From Garcia nutans (taxonomy: Eukaryota > Streptophyta > Magnoliopsida > Malpighiales > Euphorbiaceae), in the NCBI GenBank assembly GCA_947685225.1, contig CANTUV010000024.1:23826001-23890000 (forward strand): a stretch of DNA of 64,000 nt. Reading direction: 5' to 3'. The translations under genes and the position numbers were made by a program. Positions 31,501 through 43,528 of the stretch are shown here, piece after piece (position 1 is the stretch's first letter; each line of letters starts with the position of its first letter). The notes under the pieces are model-generated. The model was given only the letters and a program-made list of their open reading frames with translations. It searched no databases and was not told the DNA's origin.

Positions 31501-34500
31501 GCAGCAGAATGATGTACTCGCTTTGCCAGCAGGTCAGAACAATGCTCAGAATCAGAACAAAGGCCAGAATCAGAATCAGAATTATGCTCGGGGATTTAAT
31601 CTTAATGCTCAGCAAGCTCGGGCTGATAATAATGTGGTGCAAGGTACACTCTCTATATGTTCATTTGATGCACATGTTCTTATTGACCCTGGAGCTACTC
31701 ATTCATTCATATCACCTAGCTTTGCATCTAGATTATCTAGATCACATGAACTTTTAGCTGAGCCTTTGTTTGTTCATACACCACTGGGGGATGAGATAGA
31801 GACGGTGGATGTTTATAGTAACTGTATGATTAGAGTTGAGGATGCAGATTTAGCTGCAAATTTGATTGTCCTATCTGTGTTGGAATTTGATGTGATCTTG
31901 GGAATGGATTGGTTAGCTTGTCATGGAGCTAATGTTGACTGTAGGGCTAAAATAGTCTGATTTGATTATGAAGAAGGTAAGTCGGTGACATTCCATGGTT
32001 CCAAGACCATTGGTCCTTGTCAGATGATTTCTACTTTGGGAGCTAGAAGGTTGTTGCGTAAAGGTTGTGACGCCTATCTTGTATCTATTCGGGATGTGAA
32101 GAAAGAAGAAGTTAAACCAGAAGACGTCCCTATAGTGCAAGATTTTGTGGATGTTTTTCCTGAGGATTTGCCTGGGTTACCTCCTGAAAGGGAGATTGAG
32201 TTTTCTATTGATCTTGTACCCGGCACAAATCCTATCTCTATGCCGCCTTATAGAATGGCACCGGCAGAGCTTAAAGAGTTGAGGGAGCAACTGAATGATT
32301 TGTTACAGAAGGGGTACATCCGACCGAGTACTTCACCTTGGGGAGCTCCGGTTCTTTTCTTGAGAAAGAAGGATGGTTCCATGAGGTTGTGTATTGATTA
32401 TCGGCAGCTAAACAAGGTGACGGTCAAGAACAGATATCCATTACCAAGGATTGATGATTTGTTTGATCAGTTGCAAGGGGTGAAGTTTTTCTTAAAGGTT
32501 GATCTTCGGTCTGGTTATCATCAGTTAAGGGTGCGAGAGAGTGACATACCTAAAACTGCTTTTCGCTCAAGGTATGGTCATTATGAATTTCTGGTAATGT
32601 CTTTTGGACTTACCAACGCCCCTGCTGCTTTTATGGACTTGATGAATAGGGTGTTTAGTCCATATCTTGATCGGTTTGTTGCGGTGTTCATTGATGATAT
32701 TTTGGTGTATTCCAAGACTAAAGAAGAGCATGTGGAACATTTGAAGCTGGTTTTGCAAACTTTGAGGGAACATAAACTTTATGCCAAGTTCTCGAAATGT
32801 GAATTCTGGTTGGATAAAGTTGTGTTCTTGGGTCATGTTATATCTTCTGAGGGTGTTCAGGTTGATCCAAAGAAGATTGAGGCAGTCATGGATTGGCCAA
32901 GACCAAAGACAGTTACAGAGATACGAAGTTTCTTGGGTTTGGCTGGCTATTATAGAAGATTTGTTAGAGATTTTTCTCGACTTGCAGCACCTTTGACTAA
33001 ACTCACTCGCAAGGGTGTTAAGTTTGTTTGGGATGGTGCTTGTGAGGAGAGTTTTAACTTTCTGAAAGAAAGGTTGACATCTGCACCTGTACTTATTTTG
33101 CCGGAGGGCAATGAAGGCTATGTTGTTTACTGTGATGCATCTGGTATTGGTTTGGGATGTGTGTTGATGCAACATGGTAGGGTGGTTGCTTATGCTTCAA
33201 GATAGTTGAAAAGGCATGAGGTTAATTATCCTACGCATGATTTGGAGATGGCTGCTGTTGTGTTTGCACTAAAGATCTGGAGGCATTATCTGTATGGTGT
33301 CACATGTGAGATTTTTACTGACCATAAGAATCTCAAATATGTTTACTCGCAGAGGGATCTGAACTTGAGGCAGAGGAGGTGGATAGAGTTTTCTGGAAGA
33401 TTATGATTATAATATTCAGTACCATCCTGGGAAAGCAAATGTTGTGGCAGACGCTTTGCGTCGCAAGTCTATGGGGAGTTTGTCACATATTTGTTTGACG
33501 AGGAGGTCCTTGATTTCTGAGATTCACCAATTGCTTGATGAGGGTTGGACATTTAATATGTTTGACAAAGAAGTTGTGAATGGTAGAGGGGTGTTTCTTG
33601 CTAGTTTGGCTGTGAAGCTAAATTTTCTTGACAGGATTATTTCTGAGCAAAGTAAGGATGCGGATTTGGAAATTTTACGACAGAAAGTCTTAGCCGGTGT
33701 GAACAAGGAGTTTGTTATAGATGATAAAGGTGTTTTGAAGTTTGGTACTAGGGTGTGTGTTCCTAAGGTAGATGATTTGAAGACTGATATCCTTAAGGAT
33801 GCACATTTCTCTAAGTACACAGTTCACCCAGGTTCCACCAAGATGTATCGGGATTTGAAGCAGTTGTACTGGTGGAAAGGGATGAAGAATGATGTTGCAC
33901 AGTTTGTTTCTCAATGCTTATCTTGTCAGCAAGTTAAGTATGAGCATCATAAGCCTGCGGGATTGCTTAAGGAGTTACCACTACCTGAGTGGAAATGGGA
34001 GAGAATCAATATGGATTTTGTTGTCGGTTTGCCTAAAGCTCCTGGTGGGCATGATTTGATCTGGGTTATTGTTGACAGATTGACTAAGTCCGCTCATTTT
34101 CTTCCAGTAAATACTAAGTACATAGTATCGCAGTATGCCAAACTGTACCTCAACAGGATTGTGAGTCTTCATGGGGTCCCAGTTTCTATAGTTTCTGATA
34201 GAGGACCACAATTTACTTCTAGATTTTGGCAGAAGCTTCAGGAAGGTTTGGGAACTAATCTTCATTTCAGTACTACTTTTCATCCTCAGACAGATGGTTT
34301 ATCGGAGAGGACTATTCAGACTTTGGAAGATATGCTGTGATTGTGTGTTCTTGATTTTGGTGGTAGTTGGGCAGATCATCTTCCTTTGGTAGAGTTTGCC
34401 TACAATAACAGTTATCAGGCTAGTATTGGTATGGCTCCATTTGAGGATCTGTATGGCAGAAGGTGTAGGACTCTATTATATTGGGAGGAGGTTGGTGAGC

Positions 34501-35063
34501 ATTGAATTGAGTGTCCTGAACTTTTGCAATACAGTGCTGAGGTTGTACCAGTGATTCAAGACCGTATTCGGACTGCTTTTAGTAGACAAAAGAGCTATGC
34601 TGATTTGAAAAGAAGAAATCTGGAATTTGTTGTCGAGGATAGAGTGTTTCTGAAGGTTTCACCTTTCAAGGGTTATGAGGTTTGGTAAGAAGGGAAAATT
34701 AGCTCCACGGTATGTTGGTCCATTTGAAATTCTGGAGAGGATTGGTGATGTTGCTTATAAGCTTGATTTACCACCTCAGATGGCTTCTGTGCATCCGACA
34801 TTTCATATCTCGATGTTGAGAAAGTATGTACCTAGTCCTGATCATGTGCTAGCTCCGGACACTGTAGAGATTAGTGATGTTGTTCTTATGAGGAGCAGCC
34901 AATGGCTATTCTGGACCGTCAGGTCAAGCGGTTGCGTTCTAAGGATGTAGCTTCTGTGAAAGTCCTTTTGCGCAATCATTCTGTTGAAGAATGCACCTGG
35001 GAAGCTGAAGAGCTTATGAAAGCTAAATATCCCCATTCGTTTGAGTATTCAGGTATGTTTTAG
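31501..35063 (+). pseudogene. pol of element F: protease, RT, RNase H, integrase, chromodomain
   Basis: Same frame as late gag to 33205: protease LIDPGATHSFIS (about 31680), RT with VLFLRKKDGSMRLCIDYRQL, LRSGYHQL and the catalytic FIDDILVYS (32687), then RNase H starting YCDASGIGLGCVL (33129). Stops at 31958 and 33203. A frameshift near 33410 leads to the integrase: zinc-finger residues (HPGSTKMYRDL, CLSCQQVK), core Asp in NMDFVVGLP (34008), Asp in VSDRGPQFTS (34195) and Glu in GLSERTIQTLE (34302). A TGA at 34338 and another frameshift follow; RYVGPFEILERIGD is the GPY/F-like part. A last frame change precedes the chromodomain (34891-35063). All catalytic residues survive although the gene cannot be read through. 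Confidence 0.93.
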
Positions 35064-35082
35064 ATTTCGAGGTCGAAATCGT

Positions 35083-35604
35083 TTTAAGGGGGTTAGACTG
35101 TAATATTCTTCAGTTTTAGTGTTAGAGCACTTGCATACCAGCATAACATCATACTCATACATCGCATGATATTGTTTGTGACTGATGATTGACAATTGTA
35201 TGCAATGGATCTTATTGAAAAGGTGTATGTGTAATGATGTTGAGTTACGGAATATTTCTGTTATTGGTTACAGAGGTACAGTATATTAATATTGTTATGG
35301 ATTGGAAAAATGAACAGAGATAATGTTATACTCGATTGATTGGCACTGATATTGACTGGGTTGAGCGCTAAGCGCTATTCATTGATTTTGTTTTGGTTAT
35401 CTGATAATTGGTTTTTATTTAATGAACTCTAAATGGATCAAACCTGGAATGGTCATTAGTGCTTGGTATCTTGTGGTTATGGCCTGATCAACCATAACGA
35501 CACATACTAAGTAGACGATACCATCTGGATTTGTGTATAACTATTGTAATGACAGTTTTTGATGGATAATGATTATGTTGGATTCAATTACGTGGACGCA
35601 ATTA
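35083..35604 (+). other. Extra polypurine tract plus 0.5-kb spacer in F
   Basis: TTTAAGGGGGTTAGAC (35083 on) followed by TGTAATATTC (35099) looks exactly like a polypurine tract and LTR start, but the LTR of F starts at 35622 after a second, nearly identical tract. The 0.5 kb between has no long frame. AGCGCTAAGCGCT near 35363 is a small palindrome. The segment may be a remnant of an older LTR start or a duplicated 3' end. Confidence 0.65.
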
Positions 35605-35605
35605 C

Positions 35606-35620
35606 TTTAAGGGGGTTAGA
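35606..35620 (+). other. Functional polypurine tract of F
   Basis: TTTAAGGGGGTTAGA directly precedes the 3' LTR. Confidence 0.85.
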
Positions 35621-35621
35621 T

Positions 35622-38463
35622 TATAAAACCCTTGGTTTTTGAATGATTTTAAGTCTAGGGGCAAAATAGTAATTTTGCACTTTAGGGGCAAAATGGTCAT
35701 TTTGCACCTTAGAGGCAAAATAGTCATTTTGTGCACTCATATGTTGTTTGAACATAATTTGATGGTTTGAATGTCTTTTTGATACTCAGGACGACGAGAC
35801 GGTCGTTTTGAGTATAATATTGTAATTTTTGGGTGCCGAGGGTATTTTCGTTATTTTTGGATTTTTCGTCGTTTTCGGTATTTTCGGGTATTATTATGCG
35901 TAAAACATATTTATAAATTATTTTGGGTTAAAGTTTGAAGTTAAAAATAAATTTGAGTTGATTTTGTGAATTTTATGGTTTTGGGTAATTTTTTATGAAA
36001 ATAAATAGTTTTGGGGTGTTTTTAATTAAAATAAATTAGATTAGGGTCAAAATATATTTTTAAAAGTTTTCTTTCCTATAAATAGGGCCTAGGTTTGATG
36101 GGGGGAAGGTTTGAGATCACTTTAAATTCGGGTGGCTTAAAAAAATAGGGTTTTGGGGCAAAAATCTGAGGGCCGTTGTTATGGCACTGTGCGCTCGCCG
36201 TGGCCATTGTCGTTCGGTGGGAGGCTTCTGTCGTTCGGTGGAGAAGCTCGGGCCAGGAGAGTTGTCGTTCGGCCTGGTGACCACGTCGTTCGGCGGCTGG
36301 GCGAAGCAGCTCGCAGGCGTCGTTTTGCTTCCCTTTCCAACAGCAGCAATTTTTGCTATTTTGTGTGTTTTGAGGTTTTTCTTCCACCCTTTTGCTTTGA
36401 TTTGACTCCCATCTACCTAGAACATGTTCATATCATATTGGGTTGGTATTTTCTTAATTAATTTGGCTAAATTCGAATTATTATTTAATTAAATTAATTT
36501 TTACAAAATAAGTTAGGTTTTGGGGTTTTTATTGTTTTGAGGGATTTTGGTTATTGAATTATAATTGATTGGGCTAGTGTGTTGGGTTCTGAAATTTGAT
36601 GAATGTATTGAATTAGGGTTTGATTGAATTGATTTGGGTATTAGGGTTTTCGAATTAATTGTTTTCTTTGAGTTTTTGGATGATTTAATTCTTTGCTGAA
36701 GTTTTATGTTAGTGCTGTATGTTTCTCGATTTTTAATTAAATATTGGAACATGATAAAAATCTAAAATTTGGATATGTGGCTCGAAATTGAGTCTATTTT
36801 ATGAGAAAAATAATTTTTTGGATTTTGGAGCATTTTATATTTCTGGAAAATTCAAGTTTGCTACTGTTGTCTGACGAACTATACTGTAGATGCGATTGCA
36901 TCATCTGTAACTTTTGAAATTCATATTAAAATGTGTAAAAATGTTTTAGATTTGATTTTCATATATGTCGAAGTTTTGGAAGTCTAATTTACAAGAAAAA
37001 TATGTTTGGTTATGTTTCTGTTGTTATATTTTTTGAAATAATTAGATCTTTCTACTGCTGTCAGTATACCTTGTGAGCTGTATACTGTTATGAATAAAAA
37101 TTGGTTGAGAGACTTCTAAGTCTCGAAAAATTATGAAATTTTGGTAGGATGCTTTTCAGATATCAAATTAACTTCTGGTTGAGAATTATAAATTTTGTAT
37201 ATACTGGTTAATTGTTTTGAATTTTACAAGTTGACACTCGTTATTCAGGTTTATCAGTAAAATTGTATTTGGTGAATATTGATTATTTAAGTAAGGTATT
37301 TGATAAATTTAAATTGTAAGGACTTTTTAATGATGTTTTATATTCTAGAAAGCAAGTTTAAAGGTGTGGTATTATGATGGTTAAGTTATGATTGGTTGAC
37401 AAAAAGGTTTAACCTTGTTATGGAAACTACTGAATTGCGTGCATTCACGTCATGCATTCCCATTTTCACTTGCATACATTTGTAAGGGTGGTTGTTAATT
37501 TATGGTTAATGGTTAGGCAGTGGTCCAGCAGCGCCTCAGACTTAGGGTGGCGGATTGATTAGCTGACTGTTAGACCAGGTAAGTTCTATTGGTGTATTTG
37601 AACTGTTTGTGTTGTGCTACTTGCTAACAACTTATATATATATATATAAACCCTTCTTATAATATATTATCCTTTCTATATATTCACTAGACTATTCTTT
37701 CGAACTCAGCCTCGCATGCTTTAGGAGACAGAGAAACTTGCATGTGATTGTATTTATGTGAGAATATTGAATTTGATATTACTTGTGCTGTGTGATGGTA
37801 TGTCATGAAGGGGAAGGAGGTTACTGAGGCTTAATGCCTATACTGCTACTGAGGCTTAATGCCTATATTGTTTACTGAGGCTACATGCCTATTAATGATT
37901 ACTATACTGTACTGAGGAGTTATAAGGGCGGATGTGACTGATATTATACTGTACTGTTTACTGATTGGTGACCCCGATACACCATCTTGATTGCTTAATT
38001 TGTGAATGTATTATATGTACTGCTTATATAACTGTTAGATGTTTCTCTGCCTCTCATAGGCTTACTGGGCGTCTATATAAAGCGCTCACACCCTTACAGA
38101 TTGTCTTGCAGGTTTACAGTGATTGCCTTCGTCTATCTTCTTTCTCTTCTTTGGCGAAGTCGATCAGGTTTTCCGTTTGTGTTTATCAGTCCTTCTGCTT
38201 AGAGATTTCCGGATATTGAACTTTTGGGCAGATTGAATCCGAATCCCTTTTTGTGTAATAAGTAGAACTTGTCTGCATTAGATTTCCCGAATGATTTTAT
38301 TGGGATTTGATTATATTGATGGTTTGCATTTGAACTAGGATTGAGCATTATATAAGTATTGAACTGTTTTGCTCTTAGATTGTTATGAATGTTTCTAAGG
38401 CTTATGTGGTCGGACTTCGGTTTGGCTGCATGCCGGTCGTGGCCCCCGGGTTGGGTCGTGACA
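35622..38463 (+). repeat. 3' LTR of element F
   Basis: 2,842 bp, starting TATAAAACCC (the G of TG changed to A) and ending GGGTCGTGACA. Colinear with the 5' LTR with scattered substitutions and a few small indels; the GC-rich block keeps more GTCGTTCGG copies than the 5' LTR, where some read GTAGTTC. Confidence 0.97.
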
Positions 38464-38483
38464 TATATATATATATATATATT
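38464..38483. repeat. TA microsatellite at the F insertion site
   Basis: About ten TA units, matching the TA run at 27169-27180 on the other side of F. Confidence 0.9.
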
Positions 38484-39275
38484 AAATATAGATTAGGAGT
38501 GTCAACGATCATATATTTTATTATTTAATTTTTAAATTTCTAAAATATATAAATTAATAATAATTATTATAAATAAATTATTTAATTTATAATTAATTTA
38601 TTATGAATATTAAGAGTTATATATATTTTTTAATTTTTTAAATTTTTAAAAAGATATAAATATAATATTAAATTATATTGGTATGTAATTAATTTGTATT
38701 AATGTGTAATTAATCTATAAAAAATTAATAGTAATAAATATAATTTATTTATTTTTAAATTTTAAATTTTAAATTTTAAATTTTAAATTTTAAATTTTAA
38801 ATTTTAAAAATTTTAAAATTTAATTAAAATAGAAAAATACGAGTTAGCCTTTTTTAAAATTTGATGATGATGTGTGTGTATTAAGAATGTTAAAAATTAT
38901 ATAAATTATTTAATTTTTAAAATTTTAAAATATATGAATTAATTATTATAAATAAATCATTTAATTTATAATCAATTTATTATGAAGGTTAAGAGTTATA
39001 TTTTTTTTAACCTTAAAATTTCTAAAATATATATAATGTAATTAATATTGTTAAATTATATTAATATAAAATTAATTTATAGAAGATTAAAGGACACAAA
39101 TATAATTTATTAATGATTAAATCTTAAATTTTATATGAATTATTACAATTAATTAAAAATTAATTAAAGAAAAAATAGTGATTTTAAAAATATTATGAAG
39201 TAGCAATCTCTAAGTAATTTTTTTTCTTAGCTTTTATATATACTAGGCGTAGACCCCACGAATGCACAAATTTAT
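38484..39275. repeat. AT-rich dispersed repeat, two tandem copies
   Basis: Copy 1 (about 38490-38830) and copy 2 (about 38870-39200) share the order TTATTTAATTT, AAATTATTTAATTTATAAT, TATTATGAA, AAGAGTTATA. The same sequence occurs at 61908-62370, inverted at 62470-62934 and again near 62990-63330. Copy 1 ends in a TTTAAAT heptamer run (about 38754-38809). The module ends with CTTTTATATATACTAG followed by a GC-bearing motif (GCGTAGACCCCACGAATGC), shared with 60660-60705. No coding capacity. Confidence 0.7.
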
Positions 39276-40195
39276 TTTTTTATATTGTATTTTATATACT
39301 TTAATTATTAATTAAAGTTATTATATATTATGTTATGTTTATTTTTTTGTACAAATATTTTTTGAAGCCATAAAAAATTTACTAGTATCATATACCATTA
39401 GTATAAATTTTAATTAATTTATTTTAATTTATAAAAATGGTTGAATATAAATTTATGTTATGTAAAATGATTTTTTTAAAAAATATTATTAAATAGAATT
39501 TCATTATTATCTTTTCATAATTTTATTATTGTATTTTTAATTTCAAAATAATATTTTATATGGAACATTAAATATTACCGTTGAATTAGATTCTTAAATA
39601 TATTGGCTTATTTTTATTATTTAAACAATGTAATAGCATAATTGTATTATTTTAGCATTAATTTATTAGTAGATGATTTTTTAGTAGAGTAATTTTTGCA
39701 ATTGTTTAATTCCAATGGAAGTAAAAATATATTTACTTTCGGTTAAATACATTTTGGTAATAATATAATTTTCTCATATTGAACATGTGAGTACATATAT
39801 TTTCTGATATTTATAATTTGAAAAAAAATCCGTCTTTATTTTCATTACCACAAAGTCTATTTTACAAAAAAATACATGTAACTAAGTGTTCACTTTTATT
39901 GTAAATTGTCATCTAGTCTTTATCCCAATGTTCTTCACTTTTTTTTCAACATTTGTTTACTATTTGGATAGTACGTGCAATTTCATCTCCTAACATATAT
40001 ATACTTGAAAGTTTCCCTACAAGTGAGTAATGATACTTCTCTTGTGTTGGTAATCAACTTTTTAAAGATATCCACTGCTTTGTATGACCTAATTTGCAAC
40101 AACGCAATAGCATAGTTATATAAAGCTTGAGGTACAAAAGTGTGAGCAGTGGTTTGAAATAACTGAAGTTCTTCAAATGTACCTACAAAAATCAT
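39276..40195. other. AT-rich DNA without recognised features
   Basis: No coding, LTR or structural signal that I can support. A minus-strand frame crosses the border into the copia remnant at about 40195 but its left part (LYNYAIALLQIRSYKAVDIF) matches no family I recognise. Confidence 0.4.
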
Positions 40196-40585
40196 CAAGA
40201 GTACTACATTTCCCATGATCAAGCTTGGACAATTTATCAAAGATAACATGCATTGATTCTTCAACTACTAGAGTTCTCTTATTAAATACTCTATATGTTT
40301 TACTAGAAGATGAGTACCCTAAGAATACACCTTCATCCAATTTGGATGAGAATTTTCCAAGGTTGTCCTTTGTATTTAATATGAACCATTTGAATCCAAA
40401 TACTTTAAGGTAAGAAATTTTCGGTTTTCTTCCATTTCATAGCTCATAAAGTTATATTTATTAAAGGTCTTTTGAACACACGATTTGAAATATGACATGC
40501 GATATTAACGGCTTCCGCCAAAAGTAAGATGGTAAATTATACTCATTGAGCATTATCTAACCATTTCTAGTAATGCTTTATTTTT
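40196..40585 (-). pseudogene. copia integrase C-terminus and linker (after E)
   Basis: On the minus strand the sequence continues the integrase from before E: KALLEMV, then CHISNRVF, the stretch SYLKVFGFKWFILNTKDNL, KLDEGVFLGYSSSSKTYRV and VVEESMHVIFD, all standard for the copia region between integrase core and RT. It breaks off at about 40195 before any RT motif. Some stops are present. Confidence 0.88.
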
Positions 40586-43523
40586 TGTCACATCCGCCTA
40601 CTGCATTTATGCAGTGTAGACACGTGCATAGCGAGAGTAGGGAAAAGGAGAAGATAATTCTTGATAACAGCCCTAGATAAGGTTGTATGACAAAAGGGAC
40701 CTAATTGTAATTTTTAATAAAGTTGGGGACGTAGATGTAATTTCAAAGAAAGTTGCACCGGATGTTCTTAATAGTGCATATAACATATTCCAAAAATGGA
40801 ATGTAGAGAAAAATCGGATCGCAACGACGTGTAACGGTTTTTCCAGGAAATGTCCCGTTAAAGAAAAATGAAGAAATGTTGACTAAGGGCATTTTGGTCA
40901 TTACCAATTAAAGTTATACATGAATTTAGGGTAGGAAATAAAGACGTGAGTACGTAGAGAATGGCGAGAAGTTAAATATGAAATGATTGTCAGTAGAAAC
41001 GAAGCCGGAGAAAACCCGAGCAAAAATAGGACCAAAAGGGAATTTTGTAAAAAGTTGAGGGCTTACCGGTAATTTTTCAAAATGACTTAGAAACCTAAAA
41101 TAGATCTTATAAATAGAAAGTAGAGGTCGAGAGGATCAAAACCATATATAGTTTGACTCGTGGAGCTATACGGTTAAAAAGATATGATCGATTAATCGCC
41201 GGAACTTAATGTGGGCCCGGTTTCATGTCGGGACCGGATGAGTAACCCGGGACAACTTTATGAGATCCAATGGGAAGAGAGACAAGTGGAAAGAAGTAAA
41301 GGAAAAAGAAAGTTATAAAAATCAAAGGTTGGCCAATCAAAAGAGAACATTTAGCATATGTAATAAATGTGTAATAAATGAAGAAAGAGAAAAAGTGGAC
41401 AAATGGTCAAGGTGATCATCACTTCCTTTGTATATAAATATAGGTGATATGAAGAGCAAATTCTCTCTTTTCCACTCACCAAATTCGGCCAACAAAAGAA
41501 AATACCAAGGGACTTCCAAGTTTTTCCAAACTTTGATTTTTAAGGTAAGTTCTAAGGTTTTTAAGTGTGTAGACTTTAATTTTAGTATTAGTTTTAGGTA
41601 GTTATATATATATTGGAAGATTGGGAATTAGAGTCTTATATGGAATTGAAAAAAAAATAATAATAATAAGATTAATTGATTAAATGGAAGAACCAAGATA
41701 TAGAAAGATTAATAAGGTTGGATTAGGGGTTTCGGTTGGAAAAGAAATAGAGGATAATTTATTATTTTGAAATTCTAAGGTTTATGTTGTATCTTGAATT
41801 GATTGAAGGAGAAATAAAGAATTAAAGAAGGAGAAGAAAGAAAAGCCAAGAGGAATTAAAGAAATAAGGTTTGGTACTTTACCTTTGAATAATTAATTTT
41901 GGTTTGATGCTTTACAAACTTTGGTTTATGAAAGTTTTGTTGTTGATGCTTAAATATATTGATTTGAGTTAAACATGCAAAAGTTGTCAAAGGGAAGTGT
42001 TTGAATCTTCACTTTACCATTAAAGAAGCCTTAATATTGATTTGCAAACGAAAAATAAACTATCCTATGCATTTCATGTGTTTGGGCCGAAATGGTCCCA
42101 AAAAGACAGCTTTCTGGACCTTTTTGTGGAAATTGTTTGAGGCAGAAAACGAAGGAATTTTTCAACGAAATTTTACATGCAATTAGTCAACATATGAAAT
42201 AAGTTTTCTGTAAAATTTCAGCCAAAAATAAGATCATTTACTTGGTCAAATGCATGATTGAAGTGGACTGAAATTTTGACGAAAATCCAGATTTTACTAT
42301 TCATTTGGTCATGCCATTTTGCGTTGCCGATTTTTCTCGCCGCAACACTATTCATTTGGTCAATTTGTGATCCTTTGAGGAATGCTTTGAAATATTTGAT
42401 ATGTTTATTGTGGATGTTAAATATGTGAAAAAGAGTAACGGTTTGACCAAAGAATGTGGTGCGCGGCATAAATGGCAAAGCGTGACGGAAATTAAAATGA
42501 TTTTTCGAATCATTCCAAAATGAAGTTTGAAACTTAAATTGAATCATTTTAACCTTTATGCTCTACTGGATAGTGGGAGTGGTAGATAAGGGTATGGTGC
42601 ACTATACTAACGCATGCAGTACTGCTCATTATTGTGATATGATATGTTATTCAGTGGTGAGGCCACTGAAGCCAATGGGGAGGCCCATTGGTTAGAACCA
42701 GGATGGTGAGGGCCATTCCTGTGATCTGATATCGGTGGTGAGGGCCACCTATGTTACAGTGGTGAGGGCCACTGCCTTATCACTATGGTTCCCTATATAC
42801 CAGTAGAGCCTGAACCAAAGACATATTTTTCGTTAAACTATGAAATGCAAATGAGTTGAATTATGATTTTACATTATTGAAAGCATATCACACTGAATGT
42901 ATCAAAATTTCTATTGGTTTAAGGTTGGTTGATTTATGATTTAATTATTTCATATTTTCCAAATGTTTTCATATGTTACTTGTATTTTATTGGTAAAGTA
43001 CCCACTGAGCGACATTGCTCAGCGAGTTAAGTTTTCCTTGACTCGTAGGTTCGGAGCAGTAGATAAATCTTGGGAAAGCAACGACCAGACCACAGCAAAT
43101 CTCAGGGGTAGATCTTTTAGTTCCATTATGAGTTAGCTAGTTGTGGCATGTATATGAATAAATATAAAAGAGATTTTCTATGTTATAATTGTATGTTAGT
43201 AGTATGTAATAATCATAAATCTTTACTTTATGTTATATTAGAAGTGTGAACTCTTCGTGCAGGTTTGTAGTTGAGGGTATAAGGTGGATTCATTGGGAGT
43301 GCATTAAATTTGATGGTAATTATATTGGTCTGTGTAAAATGTTTTAAAAAAAATCAGAAAAACAAGTTTTGTCGACACTTGGGATCCAAATTTCTAGGCG
43401 GAACTATGGCAAAATTTCTGTAAAAATCAGAATTAAAATTTGACTAAGTAAATTGGTAGCAACATTAGGATAGTGTGGCGCCTCTACTCGACTTACACAT
43501 GTAGGTTGAGAAGGGGTGTTACA
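40586..43523 (+). mobile_element. Solo LTR E inserted in copia integrase
   Basis: It starts TGTCACATCCGCC and ends GGGGTGTTACA, 2,938 bp, flanked by TTTTT at 40581-40585 and 43524-43528. Removing it and one TTTTT rejoins the copia frame exactly between VVERK and the following KALLEMV, which fixes the ends. The form (TGT...ACA, long, TATA at 41431-41440, then leader and a GTAAG donor-like site near 41543) is that of a Ty3/gypsy LTR reading plus. A hairpin array lies at 42652-43022. No internal sequence, so it formed by LTR-LTR recombination. Confidence 0.95.
42652..43022 (+). other. Hairpin array with constant loop and covarying stems in LTR E
   Basis: Five hairpins: CAGTGG-TGAGG-CCACTG (42652-42668), CCAATGGG-GAGG-CCCATTGG (42672-42691), ATGG-TGAGGG-CCAT extended by AGG/CCT with one bulge (42700-42720), GGTGG-TGAGGG-CCACC (42734-42749), CAGTGG-TGAGGG-CCACTG (42757-42774). 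About 230 bp later CTGAGC-GACATT-GCTCAG (43005-43022). Stems vary in length and sequence but stay paired; the loop is (T)GAGG(G). Confidence 0.9.
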
Positions 43524-43528
43524 TTTTT

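Larger units (their letters stand above)
27181..38463 (+). mobile_element. Element F: Tekay/Del-type chromovirus (Ty3/gypsy)
   Basis: A complete 11.3-kb element: 5' LTR 27181-30016, primer site 30021, gag, protease, RT, RNase H, integrase with a GPY/F-like module and a C-terminal chromodomain, polypurine tract, 3' LTR 35622-38463. Flanks are TATAT on both sides, a 5-bp duplication that is not decisive because the site is a TA microsatellite. The chromodomain type (ILDRQVKRL, VEECTWEAEELM) places it in the Tekay (Del) clade, whose chromodomain is thought to steer insertion to heterochromatin. LTRs agree closely, with a few percent differences by eye; several stops and frameshifts make it non-autonomous now. 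Confidence 0.96.

Noticed and set aside
36076..36461. GC-rich frames in the F LTR as genes
   Set aside because: They arise from the GTCGTTCGG-rich LTR block, are not kept in the other LTR and have no domain.
38754..38809. Telomere-like heptamer array
   Set aside because: The unit is TTTAAAT, not TTTAGGG, and is plain AT-rich simple sequence.
39983..40264. Minus-strand host gene fragment
   Set aside because: The frame crosses the copia truncation point; the left part has no recognisable family and the right part is copia in a wrong frame.
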